Of a stretch of DNA of 64,000 nucleotides, positions 35,281-45,527 are shown one piece after another (within the stretch, counting starts at the first letter, position 1; every line of letters starts with the position of its first letter). The notes beneath the pieces are model-generated. The model had not been told where the DNA came from. It saw only the letters and a program-made list of their open reading frames with translations, and did not search any database. The translations under genes were made by a program, and so were the position numbers. The stretch spans positions 1 to 64,000 of the forward strand of contig JAHEWK010000018.1 of the NCBI GenBank assembly GCA_020740775.1, given 5' to 3'. This stretch comes from Ilyonectria destructans (taxonomy: Eukaryota; Ascomycota; Sordariomycetes; Hypocreales; Nectriaceae).

Positions 35281-36039
35281 CTACTGTAATCCGGTCAAGT
35301 TCAACGACGCGTGGGAAATCTTTATGCCAGGCTGAGCTTTTATTTCTGGACAAGTGGTCTTCAGGTAACAGTTGCCCCCCAGCCCGACAACGTTGGACAA
35401 GTCGGCCCTGAATGCCACCCATGTGCAATTTGCAACGTTTCCCATATTCATATTGACGCACGCTTCCACACACATGTCTACACTATATGACCAAATCGCA
35501 AAGAGGTCGCCGCCAGGACAATCCTCGTGGCAGGTGAGGTTGTAGTAGTAAGTCTTGCTTTCCAGCGGCCAGACTTGCTGGATCGGATTCTGCTGGCTGC
35601 AATCAACGTCGATGGTGGCGCCTGTTGGAGCTACGAAGCTGTCGGTGTTGATCGAGCCGCTACTGGTGGTACTCGACGACGAGGTGGATGCGACGACGGC
35701 GGTTGGGGAGCGTTCTTCTGTCGAGCTATAGGCTCGATAGTTAGACCCTTGACAACTGTCTGTAGAAGGGGTCTCGTACCAGTTTGATGTTTGGTTCGAA
35801 CCAAGAACTCCTCCCACAACAGCGATTATAACGACCGCCAAAGCAAGACATAAAGAGAGAATGAATGTCGCTTTTTGTAAGCCGAATATTGTTCCGGCCT
35901 GATTGGCAGGCAGCTGGCCATCGCCGCCGTTTACCGGTATCTCCCCATAGTAAGAAGGAACTACTTCCAGTTGGCTATGCGGTACAACTTGAAGTCCATC
36001 CAGGTCTTGTGCTGGGGCTTGGTAGTCGTCGGTCCTCAT
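35281..36039 (-). CDS. Single-pass surface protein with Cys-rich Apple/PAN-like ectodomain
   Basis: The open frame reaches upstream to 36372. I prefer the ATG at 36039 (MRTDDYQAPAQDLDG), because the family starts with a Pro/Val-rich cytoplasmic tail containing repeated VVP (LQVVPHSQLEVVP). This gives about 252 residues. One membrane helix follows at about residues 57-80 (FILSLCLALAVVIIAVVGGV). A Ser/Thr-rich stalk follows, then a C-terminal domain with many Cys (YYYNLTCHEDCPGGD, MCVEACVN, NCTWVAF, NCYLKTTC) resembling Apple/PAN folds. It is predicted to sit in the plasma membrane facing the wall. No break is seen. The function in this fungal family is unknown. Confidence 0.75.
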   Translation of the reverse strand: MRTDDYQAPAQDLDGLQVVPHSQLEVVPSYYGEIPVNGGDGQLPANQAGTIFGLQKATFILSLCLALAVVIIAVVGGVLGSNQTSNWYETPSTDSCQGSNYRAYSSTEERSPTAVVASTSSSSTTSSGSINTDSFVAPTGATIDVDCSQQNPIQQVWPLESKTYYYNLTCHEDCPGGDLFAIWSYSVDMCVEACVNMNMGNVANCTWVAFRADLSNVVGLGGNCYLKTTCPEIKAQPGIKISHASLNLTGLQ

Positions 36040-36841
36040 TACAATGGCGTAGAAGGAAAGGAATGCTTTGCGATTCTGACGTTCCAGTCTGTGTTTCGGA
36101 AATGAACTGATCGGAACAGCGGACGTCCTTCCTTTATACCCGTTGGTCTTGGGTGGGATCCCTCGCAGCCCAACTAAGGGCTGCACGGTAGCCATTCGAG
36201 GACGACTCTGATACGGCCCCCAAACGCCGGGGTAGCAGCAGGCCACCAACAGCAAATCACTGAGCCACATATTATTAGATCTCTCACCGAAAAACCATGC
36301 AGCTTTCCATATGATTGGTGTACTGGTGTGCCCATTGGAGTGGCGGAGCCCTGCAGAGCTACGCTTCGGCAACTAAGACAAATCCTAGGCTGTCATCTTT
36401 AAGCGAGCTGAAGTTCAGCTGTCCGGATCTATCAAGAGCGTTAGTTCATCCGCACCCGGGTCCCAGTCTCCATCCCGCGACACCCATGGGCATCCTTGCA
36501 TGCCCGCATCCGAGGCATCATTCATCCTTTGATCATGGCATCAACCACCAGTATGGAGACCTTCGATACACCCAAGCATACCGAGACCTTATACGGGCTG
36601 CGATCCGATATCGACAAGATCCGGCGAAGTGGTATCAACGGGATGACTTCACCTCTGCCTTGAGTCTGGAACGATGATGGATTGTCGTCGCTGGCGAGCA
36701 TCTTTGCGGGATTTCGCGTGCGGGGACTCTCGAGGCAAGGAAGGAGGCGTCGGCAGCTGAAAAGAATCCCTTTATCTAGGCGCAGCTTAAGGCCAATCAG
36801 ATTGCTGAGTGATATGAGGTGCAGCAGCTATGTACGTCAGG
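36040..36841. other. Intergenic, no confident gene
   Basis: A plus frame near 36,538 (MASTTSMETFDTPKHTETLY) has codon-like texture but ends within about 45 codons and has no recognised domain. The longer overlapping frames look like shadows. Confidence 0.3.
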
Positions 36842-37960
36842 TCAATCACAGGGCTCTACTGTGTTGGGGAATGGAGAGTGCAATGCAAAGCTGGGGCGGT
36901 TTGATGGCCAATCACCCCAAGCGGGTAGCCTACGCAGGACCATTGACAAGACGGGGCTCAAGAAGTCGATGTCAAAAATAGTTTTTTGACGCACAGCGTC
37001 GGGGAGATGTTCGATCGGCAGGTTTTCGGATTCATTGATAAGGACAGCTTCGGCGACCTCATAGACCGTCAGGGGCCGTAGTGCGAATGCCGCGAAGCGT
37101 AATAGGGCGTAGTTACGTTCCCTCATCCACCCTCGAGACTGGTTGATTCTCTGCCAGCTTCGGTTGTATAATCGATCCAGCTCAGCCGGAGTTTCCTTGA
37201 TGGTATGCTGGAGCTGTTCCTTATTCATCCACCTCCCTAAAGACTTCTCCTGCACCTTCAGCCAGAGGAACTGGCCTTCGTAACGGTCGATTATTGCTTC
37301 GGAGAGGGTCGATTGCAAATCGTCGCTCTTATTGGATAGTTTTCTATCGACAATACCTTTAGAATAGGCGGCCGTGTCGGATCGTACGTCATTGAGTGAA
37401 ATCTCATATTCGGCAATACTTATGAGCGCGCGGTCTGTGAAGGTGTGTCGGATCTCTGGCTCGGCGCCACTGACAACGAGAACGCGAGTGTTCGTCCCAA
37501 CAACCGCGTCCGTGACGGCGTGGAGGAACTGGATGATGGACGTGTCGCGGTCGTCCAAGTACGTGCATTCGTCTAGACCGTCGACAACGAATGTACAGCC
37601 GGGAACGATATAGAGGAGCTTAGTGAATAGCATAACGGCATTCACACGGGTCTCAACGGATTCCAAATCAGCCTCCCATCTCTGGCGGACGTGCTCTAAC
37701 GCGCCCTCGTGCTGCGACACGACCTGGGAAATCTATGGGTCAGATGAGAAGAAGAAATGGGCGACGGGTGTCTGAAGCGTGGATGAGAGGTGTTCGACGA
37801 CGTGCGCGCAGAGAATCGTCTCGCCGAATCCCGCGGGTCCGTTGATCTACAGCAGCTTTGCGCCTGCAGGGAATTCTTGGCTGAGTCGGTTTTGGAATGC
37901 GTGCCGGTAGAAGATCCAATTGCAGGTGCCGACGAGCCTCTTCGGACTCTAAATATCTAT
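36842..37960 (-). pseudogene. NACHT/STAND NTPase pseudogene with broken Walker A
   Basis: The minus-strand frame begins in mid-protein near 37,950 (GTCNWIFYRHAFQNRL). It reaches the P-loop region INGPAGFGETIL near 37,820, where the Walker A Lys has become Glu (GKT to GET). The codon before it is TAG at 37847-37849, where Trp is usual. A second TAG at 37733-37735 precedes ISQVVSQHEG. Downstream, FVVDGLDEC near 37,575 is the Walker B, followed by the sensor region VVSGAEPEIR and the winged-helix part (LLRFAAFALRPLTVYEVAEAV). Both stops fit CCA to CTA on the plus strand. NACHT proteins of this type act in fungal non-self recognition. This copy lacks its N-terminal effector domain and C-terminal repeats. 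Confidence 0.8.
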
Positions 37961-38381
37961 TAGTAAATAGACCTCTAGAGAAATAATCATCAAAGTTTCT
38001 TATATAATATATATATAATCTATGACACTTAGCAGGCTGTATTTAAAAAGCTCTTAAGCTAAATTATATATATCTCTTTGCTGTCTGAGTAACTGTTGAC
38101 CTTTAAATGGACTGGATATATGGTCTGTATTGTTGATACTATTGTTGGTGTTTTTTTTTTACTGTTGAGCTTCTAGTCCCCCCTCTGGGTACGTGTGTAC
38201 CAGGGCACCCTAACCTCTTGATATATCTCTTTGAGTTTTATACTGGTTACCTTCTAGCTCTTATGTATTTTTTATTCTGCTTTTCTATTTCTATTTGCTA
38301 CATTCCCCTTAGTTCTTATTGCTGTAATTAGTAGTAAGTCGACTCAAAGTCTAATCCCTCTAAGTATTCAGTTTTCTATCT
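37961..38381. repeat. AT-rich RIP-like block cutting the NACHT gene
   Basis: TA-rich DNA begins just upstream of the NACHT fragment. It contains an inverted copy of the ~85-base repeat at 38140-38225. It marks an insertion or rearrangement breakpoint that removed the NACHT gene's 5' end. Confidence 0.55.
38140..38225 (-). repeat. Dispersed ~85-bp repeat, copy 3 (inverted)
   Basis: Its reverse complement reads AAGAGGTTAGGGTGCCCTGG, then the GGGGACTAGAAGCTCAACAG block, the A-run and CACCAACAATAGTATCAACA. It is the closest match to copy 1 and keeps more GC. Confidence 0.75.
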
Positions 38382-38960
38382 TCAGCAGCTGAAGTAGTGC
38401 CTGCTTATAATTTCACAAGGTCGTCTAGTTGATATTATTAGATTTAGGGTAGTTGTTAAGTGGGGTAGCCGGCGGGGGGGTTGAATTATCTCTCGCTGAG
38501 ACGCCCTGTAGAGATTGTAAATCTGATCGTCGCTCGTACTAAAGTATCTTCCAATCCCTTCTGGTAGCCTTCTTTCGCATCTAAGCTCTACTCTCGTAAG
38601 GTTCAAAATTATTCGATTTTGCTTTTACTACTGATCGCCGTATCGTTGCATTGGTATCTATTACTTGCCGGGTTGATGCCTTAGCCGCTCTCTGAATTTC
38701 GATCTGATTGTGCGAGGGTAGCCAGACTATGTTGACCTTGTTGTTGTTTTCTTCAAGCCTTTCCATAGAGTTGCATATCTCCCGGATGTGCTGTTGCCCT
38801 GATTGCTGGTTGCGGTTCCGTATGGCTTGTGCCGCCGATTTGTTGCTTGTCGGGATACCAATGGCCCGATAGCTCATCTTCGGTAGGCATGTAAGACCGT
38901 GAGCGATGGCTGCTAGTTCAGCAGAGTAGGCAGGGAGAGAGGGAGCCTGACAGTTCGTCC
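38382..38960 (-). mobile_element. Tad/I-type LINE fragment: RNase H domain of ORF2
   Basis: Minus-strand frames read AYSAELAAIAHGL, then QQSGQQHIREICNSM, NIVWLPSHNQIEIQRAAK and TRQVIDTNATI. This is the order and wording of the RNase H domain at the end of fungal Tad1-like LINE ORF2 proteins. It shows the Glu of the AEL motif and an SH..I pair where the late helix normally has a PAH-type motif. A frame change near 38,590 continues the tail. Reverse transcriptase and poly(A) end are absent. It abuts the TPR gene on the opposite strand. Confidence 0.75.
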
Positions 38961-39081
38961 CATATCAAGAGGGCTTATAGTGGAAAAGATCGATAAGGTC
39001 TATTGTCTTGGGACTGCCCACAGAGCGAAGGGTTAAGGTTGAGATTGAAAATATTGGAACCAGGAGGGCGGAGGGAACCAT

Positions 39082-40917
39082 TTGCAGCTCCTGGCCATCT
39101 TGAGCTACCTACATACTAATTCCTTTGACCTTTTAGTTCTGGAAGGGCTATGGCAGGAAGAAGTCTCTCGAATAGCATTATCAGCCAAACGACCCCGTAG
39201 CCGGTTTAGGAACATTTTGTTCCGGAAGCCGCGAGCTCCTGCGTTCCGGGACTCCCTGACAAACAGGCTATGCGAGCTTCGGGAGATTCTACCAGACCCT
39301 TGCTCACAAGCATTCCTGGGACAACGTGCCAACCTCTATAATGAGCGGTCGCTGCTGCAGCGGAATGGCATGACCATTGCCATCCCAGACATGTTTCAGG
39401 ACCTCATACATGATCGGATACGCGAATTGAACCCTTCCATGGGAGGAAAGAAGATCTTTTCCCTAAGTTTAGCTCTCGCAGTCAAACTGGCACGGAGGAA
39501 CTGGTGGTTACAACTAGATCGCGAGCCAACACTGCAATTTTCTTCAGTGGTCAGGTCTCTGATGCGTCATTCATCTTACGCGACCGAGCCATGGGAGCGG
39601 AAATATCTTGCCGACATCAACTTCTACGCCGGGAACTGTCTATGCTCCCATATGTGGACTGCGCAGGGATGCATTCACTATGGTTCGGGCTTTGAGCTAT
39701 GGAACAAGCTTCCTAAGCCCAATCCGAATCGACTACTGAACCCTGCCGAGAATTATGGATTGTCCCTCATTCAAGAAGGAGATTACAAAAGCGCGGAAAA
39801 ATACCTTTCACAGGCATACACCGGTCTCAAGCGTCTCGAGCGTGACGAGTCCGCGAAGACGCTCCGAGTGAAGTACCATCAGCTTCATCTTTTACAAGCG
39901 CAGGGATTCCCACATGAGGCTGAGCGCATCGCGACGAGGATGCTGAAACCGTCCCAATTCCCCTTCTGGGCCAGCAAGATTGGCCCTCGGAAGCGGATCG
40001 AGCTGAACCACATGCTGGCACATTTTGCGAGGGACCAGGGTCGCTACAGACATGCGTTGGCGATTCTTGAAGCAGCAGTAGACGAGCTGCAGCAGAAAGA
40101 AATCCAAGTCCTTATGGGGAAGGATGCTGACATAAACTTGGTTTCCAACCTTCAAACCGTCGCTCTTGTTCATATGAACCTTGGCAACTACATTGAGGCT
40201 GATAGAATGGCGCGGACCATTATTTCCGGGACTTCAAGCGGCTCCATCTTGAAGTCGATTCTAGGCGCCGACTTCGAGCCGACTAGGGATGAGGATCCGC
40301 CGGCATCAAAAGCCTTTCTCGAGCGCATCATGTTGAATGCCCAGATCAACATTGGCGCATCTCTTGTAGAGCAAGAGCAATATCAGGACGCGGTCGACTA
40401 TACAGACCAAGTGATCAAAACAGTCGAGGAACGCGGGCATGCCATCGGCACAGGCGACTCCCTGGTCCTCACCGAGGTAAACGCTCTTGCGCGCGCGTTG
40501 GCAGGGGAGTCGCTCACAGCGGAAGAAGACTTCAAGTACCTCTGCAAAATGTACGAGAGACAGGAGGAACAGGGCTTCTACCCCCAGGGGGCAATTCGGG
40601 CGAGAGAAGGACTAGCCTTAGCGAGGGGACTTGGCGGAGATGTCAAGGCGAAGGCGGAGTTTGAAAAGGCCATTGCCCTCTCCAAGCAGTACCTCGCGGA
40701 GAAGCATCCGGATCTGTATACGACGTATCACAGACTCGGAATGGTGTTGGAGTACCAGGGCGAGATGGAGGAAGCTATGAGATGGTACGGTAAAGCATTT
40801 AAGGGGAAAGTAGACACTCTAGGCGCCGACCATCCACTTACTGTTCAATCGGACAGGGCATGGAGTAAGCTCCAACAGAACATAGAGCCTACAAAGGCCG
40901 AACCCACAGTTTCATAG
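39082..40917 (+). CDS. TPR-repeat protein, probably 5'-truncated
   Basis: The frame is open from about 39049 to the stop at 40917. No ATG occurs in it until 39370 (codon 97 counted from 39082), although the protein-like sequence clearly begins earlier. Several TPR-like helical pairs are visible: ENYGLSLIQEGDYKSAEKYL, HFARDQGRYRHALAILEAAV, LVHMNLGNYIEADRMA, ASLVEQEQYQDAVDYT and a final kinesin-light-chain-type unit (RLGMVLEYQGEMEEAMRWY, then LGADHPLTV). Such TPR arrays form the C-terminal part of fungal NB-ARC/NACHT-TPR proteins. No NTPase lies upstream; a LINE fragment does, within about 120 bases. Either an upstream exon was lost or this is a free-standing orphan. The frame itself is undamaged. 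Confidence 0.65.
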   Translation: MQLLAILSYLHTNSFDLLVLEGLWQEEVSRIALSAKRPRSRFRNILFRKPRAPAFRDSLTNRLCELREILPDPCSQAFLGQRANLYNERSLLQRNGMTIAIPDMFQDLIHDRIRELNPSMGGKKIFSLSLALAVKLARRNWWLQLDREPTLQFSSVVRSLMRHSSYATEPWERKYLADINFYAGNCLCSHMWTAQGCIHYGSGFELWNKLPKPNPNRLLNPAENYGLSLIQEGDYKSAEKYLSQAYTGLKRLERDESAKTLRVKYHQLHLLQAQGFPHEAERIATRMLKPSQFPFWASKIGPRKRIELNHMLAHFARDQGRYRHALAILEAAVDELQQKEIQVLMGKDADINLVSNLQTVALVHMNLGNYIEADRMARTIISGTSSGSILKSILGADFEPTRDEDPPASKAFLERIMLNAQINIGASLVEQEQYQDAVDYTDQVIKTVEERGHAIGTGDSLVLTEVNALARALAGESLTAEEDFKYLCKMYERQEEQGFYPQGAIRAREGLALARGLGGDVKAKAEFEKAIALSKQYLAEKHPDLYTTYHRLGMVLEYQGEMEEAMRWYGKAFKGKVDTLGADHPLTVQSDRAWSKLQQNIEPTKAEPTVS

Positions 40918-41337
40918 TTTAAACCAGAAATGCTTCTTTTAATTACGTCTATTATCTGTTCATAATTTAAAGCTATTTCTCCTGAGAACTTGGCGATTTG
41001 TTGAGGTTAGTTTTCTTTTTATTCTTCCGCTGGTTAGCCCTAGTTTTCTTCTTATTCAATCAATACAATATGCTCATTTCAACAAAGAGGCTATCGAAAC
41101 TGCTCAGACTGATCACCCTGCCGTCCCTCCATGCCTTATAGATCTGCCCTTGCAGCAGTATAAGTGTCTGCTCAGTGCTTGATAAGACTCTCCTTGTTTT
41201 ATTCTCAGTAATTAACACGGCCAATGCATGTGTGCCCAGCTGACACCAATCAATGCCCAATCCTCCAGTGTCAGGCCACATCATATCATATAAAGCGGGG
41301 TGGGTACCCTGGCCAAACCAAGGCGCACAACTTCGAA
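40918..41337. other. Intergenic region
   Basis: The first 150 bases downstream of the TPR stop are T-rich (TTTTCTTTTTATTCTTCC near 41,010), as expected of a 3' end. A minus frame at 41060-41344 has no recognised domain. Confidence 0.35.
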
Positions 41338-42126
41338 ATGGCAACCCCAGCTAGAAGTCGTATTAAAAAGAATTCGACTCCGCTCTATTTGTGTGAAGTA
41401 CTGATTTGCAAACACAATATGCTGCCGTCAACCGGAGACGAACATGGCCTAGATCTTCCCCCGGCGGACATTCGGTCATGTGTCAAGATTACGATTGGCA
41501 CAACACAGGCGAAGCGTCAACCTGAGAGCGAAGAAGGCTGCGAAGGCCCTGCTTCACAAGTTCTGCCAGGGGGAGAATAAGATGCGGCCTTGAAGTTCCG
41601 CAGCGGGTATTTCACACAGGCTAATATCCATAACACTTTGCTAGACTTTGTCGACCGAGAAGCCGTTGCCTCCTCTGGGCTTATCATAATGTACCTACTG
41701 TTCACAAATTACCGTGCTCTTGCTAATGGCTGACTCAATAACAGCATTGTTGAGAATTGGGATATTTGGGCACAGGGGGCATTGCAAGTGGCAATACCAA
41801 GAATTCCAACAAAGCTTTTGGTCGAAGTGAATAATGGGCTGAGTATAGCAATGCTTCCCACCTTCAACAAGGATCATCTTGGTAAGCCCTCCGCAGCAAA
41901 GTCTCTCCGCCTGTTATAGGATATCAAACTCACTATTATCCTTGTAGAGTGTGACACCCGTATGCTTCTAAAGCGCTCGGCTTTAAATTGCGGACAAGTA
42001 GCCCCCATGTGTTTTCAGTTTCCTCTTCGTCCCTTGACACCTCAAAGTACTAGCGCTTGCCTTTCCCTCGATCCCATAGGTGGGCCTGATCCGTTCCCAT
42101 CCTGTCTACACTGTAATCCGGCGTAA
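41338..42126 (+). pseudogene. Possible three-exon gene with one in-frame TAA, unrecognised
   Basis: Exons 41338-41690, 41745-41881 and 41948-42126 join in phase through introns of 54 bases (GTACCT, GGCTGACT branch site, ACAG) and 66 bases (GTAAGC..TTGTAG). The total is 223 codons. The product begins MATPARSRIKKNSTPLYLCE and contains FRSGYFTQANIHNTLLDFVD and NWDIWAQGALQVAIPRI. No domain is recognised. A TAA at 41578-41580 interrupts exon 1. It could be a nonsense mutation or lie in an intron I missed. The splice signals are the main support. Confidence 0.35.
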
Positions 42127-42619
42127 GTGCAATCGTTTTGGCAGAATGGTTTACGTTAACCTTGACCCAGGCTCACTTAGTTGGATTCATCCAGTGCGCC
42201 ATATAGCTACATAGAAACGGATGTGCGAGCAACTCTCTCCTGTAAAAATTCTTCCTGACTAGCGGCTATTAGCACTAGCGTAGAAAATTTTGCAGGCCCA
42301 CCAAATTTGGCTGCTGCAGCAGCTGGCGCCCATCGGGCACTAACACTGCAATAAAGGAAGGATTGAGAGGGTTGACTTCCTTTACGCAGCAGCCACGGCC
42401 ACAGCCCAAGGGCTCCGGCTATGATCGAGGCCTGCTGCCCTGACCAGCTGGGCAGCTAAGATAGCAGCAGGGTCACAGCATGGCTTGCGGGGGCCAAACG
42501 ACACCGCTGTGGCTCCTATACATGCTGTAATGCTGGTTCAGACCTCGCAGCAAGTATAGCTATTGCAGCCGCCAGAAGCAATCACGACACCAGCTTCAAT
42601 CTAGGTGGGCGTCGACATT

Positions 42620-42900
42620 TGCCCTGATCTCTACGACTCGGCACTTAGGTACATAAGGCTGCCTCGTCTTAGTACCTGCTTAGGCCTCCGGGCCTGAGCT
42701 GCCTTGGCCTGCCTCGGCACCTGCTTAGGCCTCCGGGCCTAAGCTGCCCTGACCTCTATGTCTCGGCACTTAGGCGCATAAGGCCACCGCGTCTTAGCAC
42801 CTGCTTCGGCCTCCGGGCCTGAGCTGCCTTGGCCTCCGGGCCTTGGCTACCATAACCCCCGGGTCTTGGATGCCTTGATCTACGGATCTTGGCTGTTAAT
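42620..42900. repeat. GC-rich tandem repeat, period about 121 bp, with CCTCCGGGCCT submotif
   Basis: CTCGGCACTTAGG, followed by CATAAGG and CGTCTTAG.ACCTGCTT, recurs about 121 bases later. The short unit GGCCTCCGGGCCT recurs at least four times inside. Differences between copies are mostly transitions. No coding frame spans it. Confidence 0.7.
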
Positions 42901-43421
42901 CCAGGTCTACAAGAAGTCACAGAATCGGGCTACTTGTAGGCATCAGGGTTCTGGCTTGATAGCCCTGATCAATGGATGCTAGCTGCAGTGGTTTTTCCCT
43001 CTTAGCTCCCGCGAGGTTTTCCTATCTGCAGTTTTTCCTATTATATAGATCTCGATTTCTAGAGGTTTTAAATACCAGCAGGCAGAAATAGGAATACTGA
43101 AGAATTTCAAGCTAGTTAATAAATATAGATATACCGATACCCGCCCTGACAATCCGCTGATAGATATCGGGCTCGAAATAACAGGTCAAATAGGGCCTCC
43201 TAATTGCTAGATGGAGGAGGAAGAAGGGTTGCAGTCTAAGTCTAGGTCTAGGCCTAGGTCTGTGACTGCAGGCCCGAGCTATAGGCCAGTAGTGTCTATA
43301 GCTCCGGCCCCGGGTTACTGTACTTTAGGTTTCTTCAGCTGTTGATACCAGCCTAGCACGTCGTCTTGCCCCTTTGGGGATTCTGTGGATAGCTTTAGGC
43401 AATCTTCACGACGGTAATAAT

Positions 43422-43450
43422 ACAACAACAACAACAACAACAACAACAAC
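43422..43450 (+). repeat. (ACA)n microsatellite
   Basis: 29 bases of perfect ACA/CAA trinucleotide repeat in an intergenic region. Confidence 0.95.
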
Positions 43451-45274
43451 GGATGTGCGAGTGACGGTATATCTTGCTCAGGCGGCTTAAATGAAGCTAT
43501 CTGTAGATGGATCGTGTGTGGTCTGGGGTAGATGTGCTCCGTTTTGAGCTACCTGACGAAGATCCTCTAGGCAGGCCACGCTACTTCGGCCGGATACAGG
43601 TGCTTTCCTTAACCATCTAGAAGTCGCTCTCCTACGAGTTCCAAAGGAGTCCATGTGCCCACTTTCGGGTGCCTTATCCTGATCCGATGTCCGCCTTGGA
43701 GCTGTGTGATTGGGACAGGCTATTCGAAGGAAAACTGCAGAGGACGTTCGAGACTAGGCCGCACCGAGGTTACGCAGTCGGGGCTTCGCGATGTCTCCTA
43801 CGTCGAAGTAGAAGGTTAGTAACACTACTACTCGAATCTAAGACGCTGCTCTGAGGCTACTTAGGACTCCGTAGACTTAACCGCATGATGCGAGCACTCG
43901 TAGGTTTCTTTGAGACCAGGTAGTAAATACAGATAGGCGAAGAATTCTCTTTTTTACCTTACATCAAACCATTAGAAGCAGCCTCCTTGCGTCAGGTTCG
44001 CTCTCATCCTACGGAAGGCGACGGACAGATAGATGTAACCGAGTCTGGCTGTATGTGAGGCTACCGGTTACTCTATTAGCCGGTAGTCTCTTTATTAGCT
44101 TACTAGAATCAGCTTTGTCTGCTGCGTCGATGTCTTTAGACTCTACCTCCTAAGAGCCAGTGAGGAGCAGAACTAGAGGTCCAATGTAAGCGTTGGCCTT
44201 AATCTGTATAACAACTGTATGGCGACAGGCGATTCTTAAATACATTCTGTTCTCTTGCTGCCGTTATTAGATGCGCTTCGCTCTGCCTGAAATGGACCCT
44301 GCGATGCCCGTGCGGCCTCTTGCTCTTGCTGGTTCACCTGTGGCTTTATCCTAAGCACATTCTGTCCTACTATGCTCCCACGTTGATCGGCCCTGGCCGA
44401 AAGCGCCTCAAGGGTCATCCCCTCGCATTGCGGCCACCCTCTGAGTCCATGACGTGTCAGGTGGCTTGGTCGCGGAAGCAAATCCGATGCTCAACAGCCA
44501 GTCGCTTGCCCACGACTCAGTCAGGCCCAACCGGATAGAGACCCGCGCCAGTGATGTTAACCCCCCCTCCACCAGTCCTGTTATCTTTCCGTCGTTCCCG
44601 CCTTTACCATCGACGAAGTCGAGGGCGCGCAAGCCCATACATTATCATGTCCGCCCAAACCTTCAATAACGGTCGAGCGCCCTTTCGCACAGGAACAATA
44701 TGACGGCGGATTTTGTAAAGAAGTGAGGCGGAGGTCGAATAAAACTCTTCTTGGTCGTGAATGGTCGTGAAAGGTCGGAGGAGAGACTGTTAGTCGTCCT
44801 CCGCAAGCGGAATAGCTGCAACCCCCGTCATGGTTCCATCGTCTCGATTGGGTGGCGTGCGTCGGAAGTGATGCCTTCCGGCAGCTCAAGGAACATCGCG
44901 TGCATGCTCGAGTATCTCTACCAGAATATCGCAATCGCTAGAGCCATTGTTAGGGTCTGCATCTGCTGTGGCCAATAAGCATTCCGTAGTAGTTAACAAA
45001 AGACATAGCGAAAGATACCTTCACTCAGAGAGCAATCGAATCGTAGTCAATTAGGATACAAGAGAAGTCGATAGTTAATAGTCCTATTAATAGGAATATC
45101 CTTTCAAGATGAGGAAAGATAAAGTGGTTGACGAGAATGCTAGTGACGCGTTCAAAACACAAGTTCAAATTACGCAACCACCGCGACGTAACGGAGAAGC
45201 CAATCAAGTGCATCAATGCGCGACAGCATAAATTGATTATGTCTCAAGCCTCAAGCTAAGACCTGCGTGGATGC

Positions 45275-45309
45275 CTGGCTCACCCTGAAGGGTGGGCCGG
45301 GTGAGCCAG
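45275..45309. repeat. Perfect 11-bp hairpin
   Basis: CTGGCTCACCC at 45275-45285 pairs with GGGTGAGCCAG at 45299-45309 across a 13-base loop. A further partial copy (GCTCACCCGGCTCC) follows. It lies about 220 bases before the ATG of the NWD-type pseudogene. It could be a leader structure or the end of an old transposon. Confidence 0.5.
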
Positions 45310-45527
45310 CTCCAGCAGAGCTCACCCGGCTCCGCTGGGTCGCGCGATTGGCTCGACGGCAAGAGCAAAATACACATCTTCATGAGAATCCCACAAAGAT
45401 GTTGCTGCCCAAGTTGCCAGTTGGCAATCCATCATCGTCCCGACTCGCCATCGATCAGGGTAGAAAAGCATCTCGCTGATACGATCATAATACACAACAA
45501 GACTAAAGTGCCCTCTTCCCTGCGAAG

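Larger units (their letters stand above)
42127..45274. other. Gene-poor stretch of ordinary composition
   Basis: Apart from the tandem repeat and microsatellite listed separately, I recognise no gene. Frames at 43669-43854 (plus) and 44408-44638 (minus, containing GLVEGGLTSLARVSIRLGL) read like fragments of real protein but match nothing I can name. 43,480-44,200 may be an old element with extensive decay. Confidence 0.3.

Noticed and set aside
35527..35787. Val/Arg-rich plus frames opposite the Apple/PAN-like gene
   Set aside because: Antisense shadows of a well-supported coding sequence.
44581..44934. Possible Zn(II)2Cys6 regulator because of closely spaced Cys residues
   Set aside because: The Cys spacing does not fit the C-x2-C-x6-C pattern and no basic linker follows.
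45275..45309. Hairpin as a transcription terminator
   Set aside because: Hairpin-plus-T-run termination is bacterial, no T run follows, and the context is fungal.
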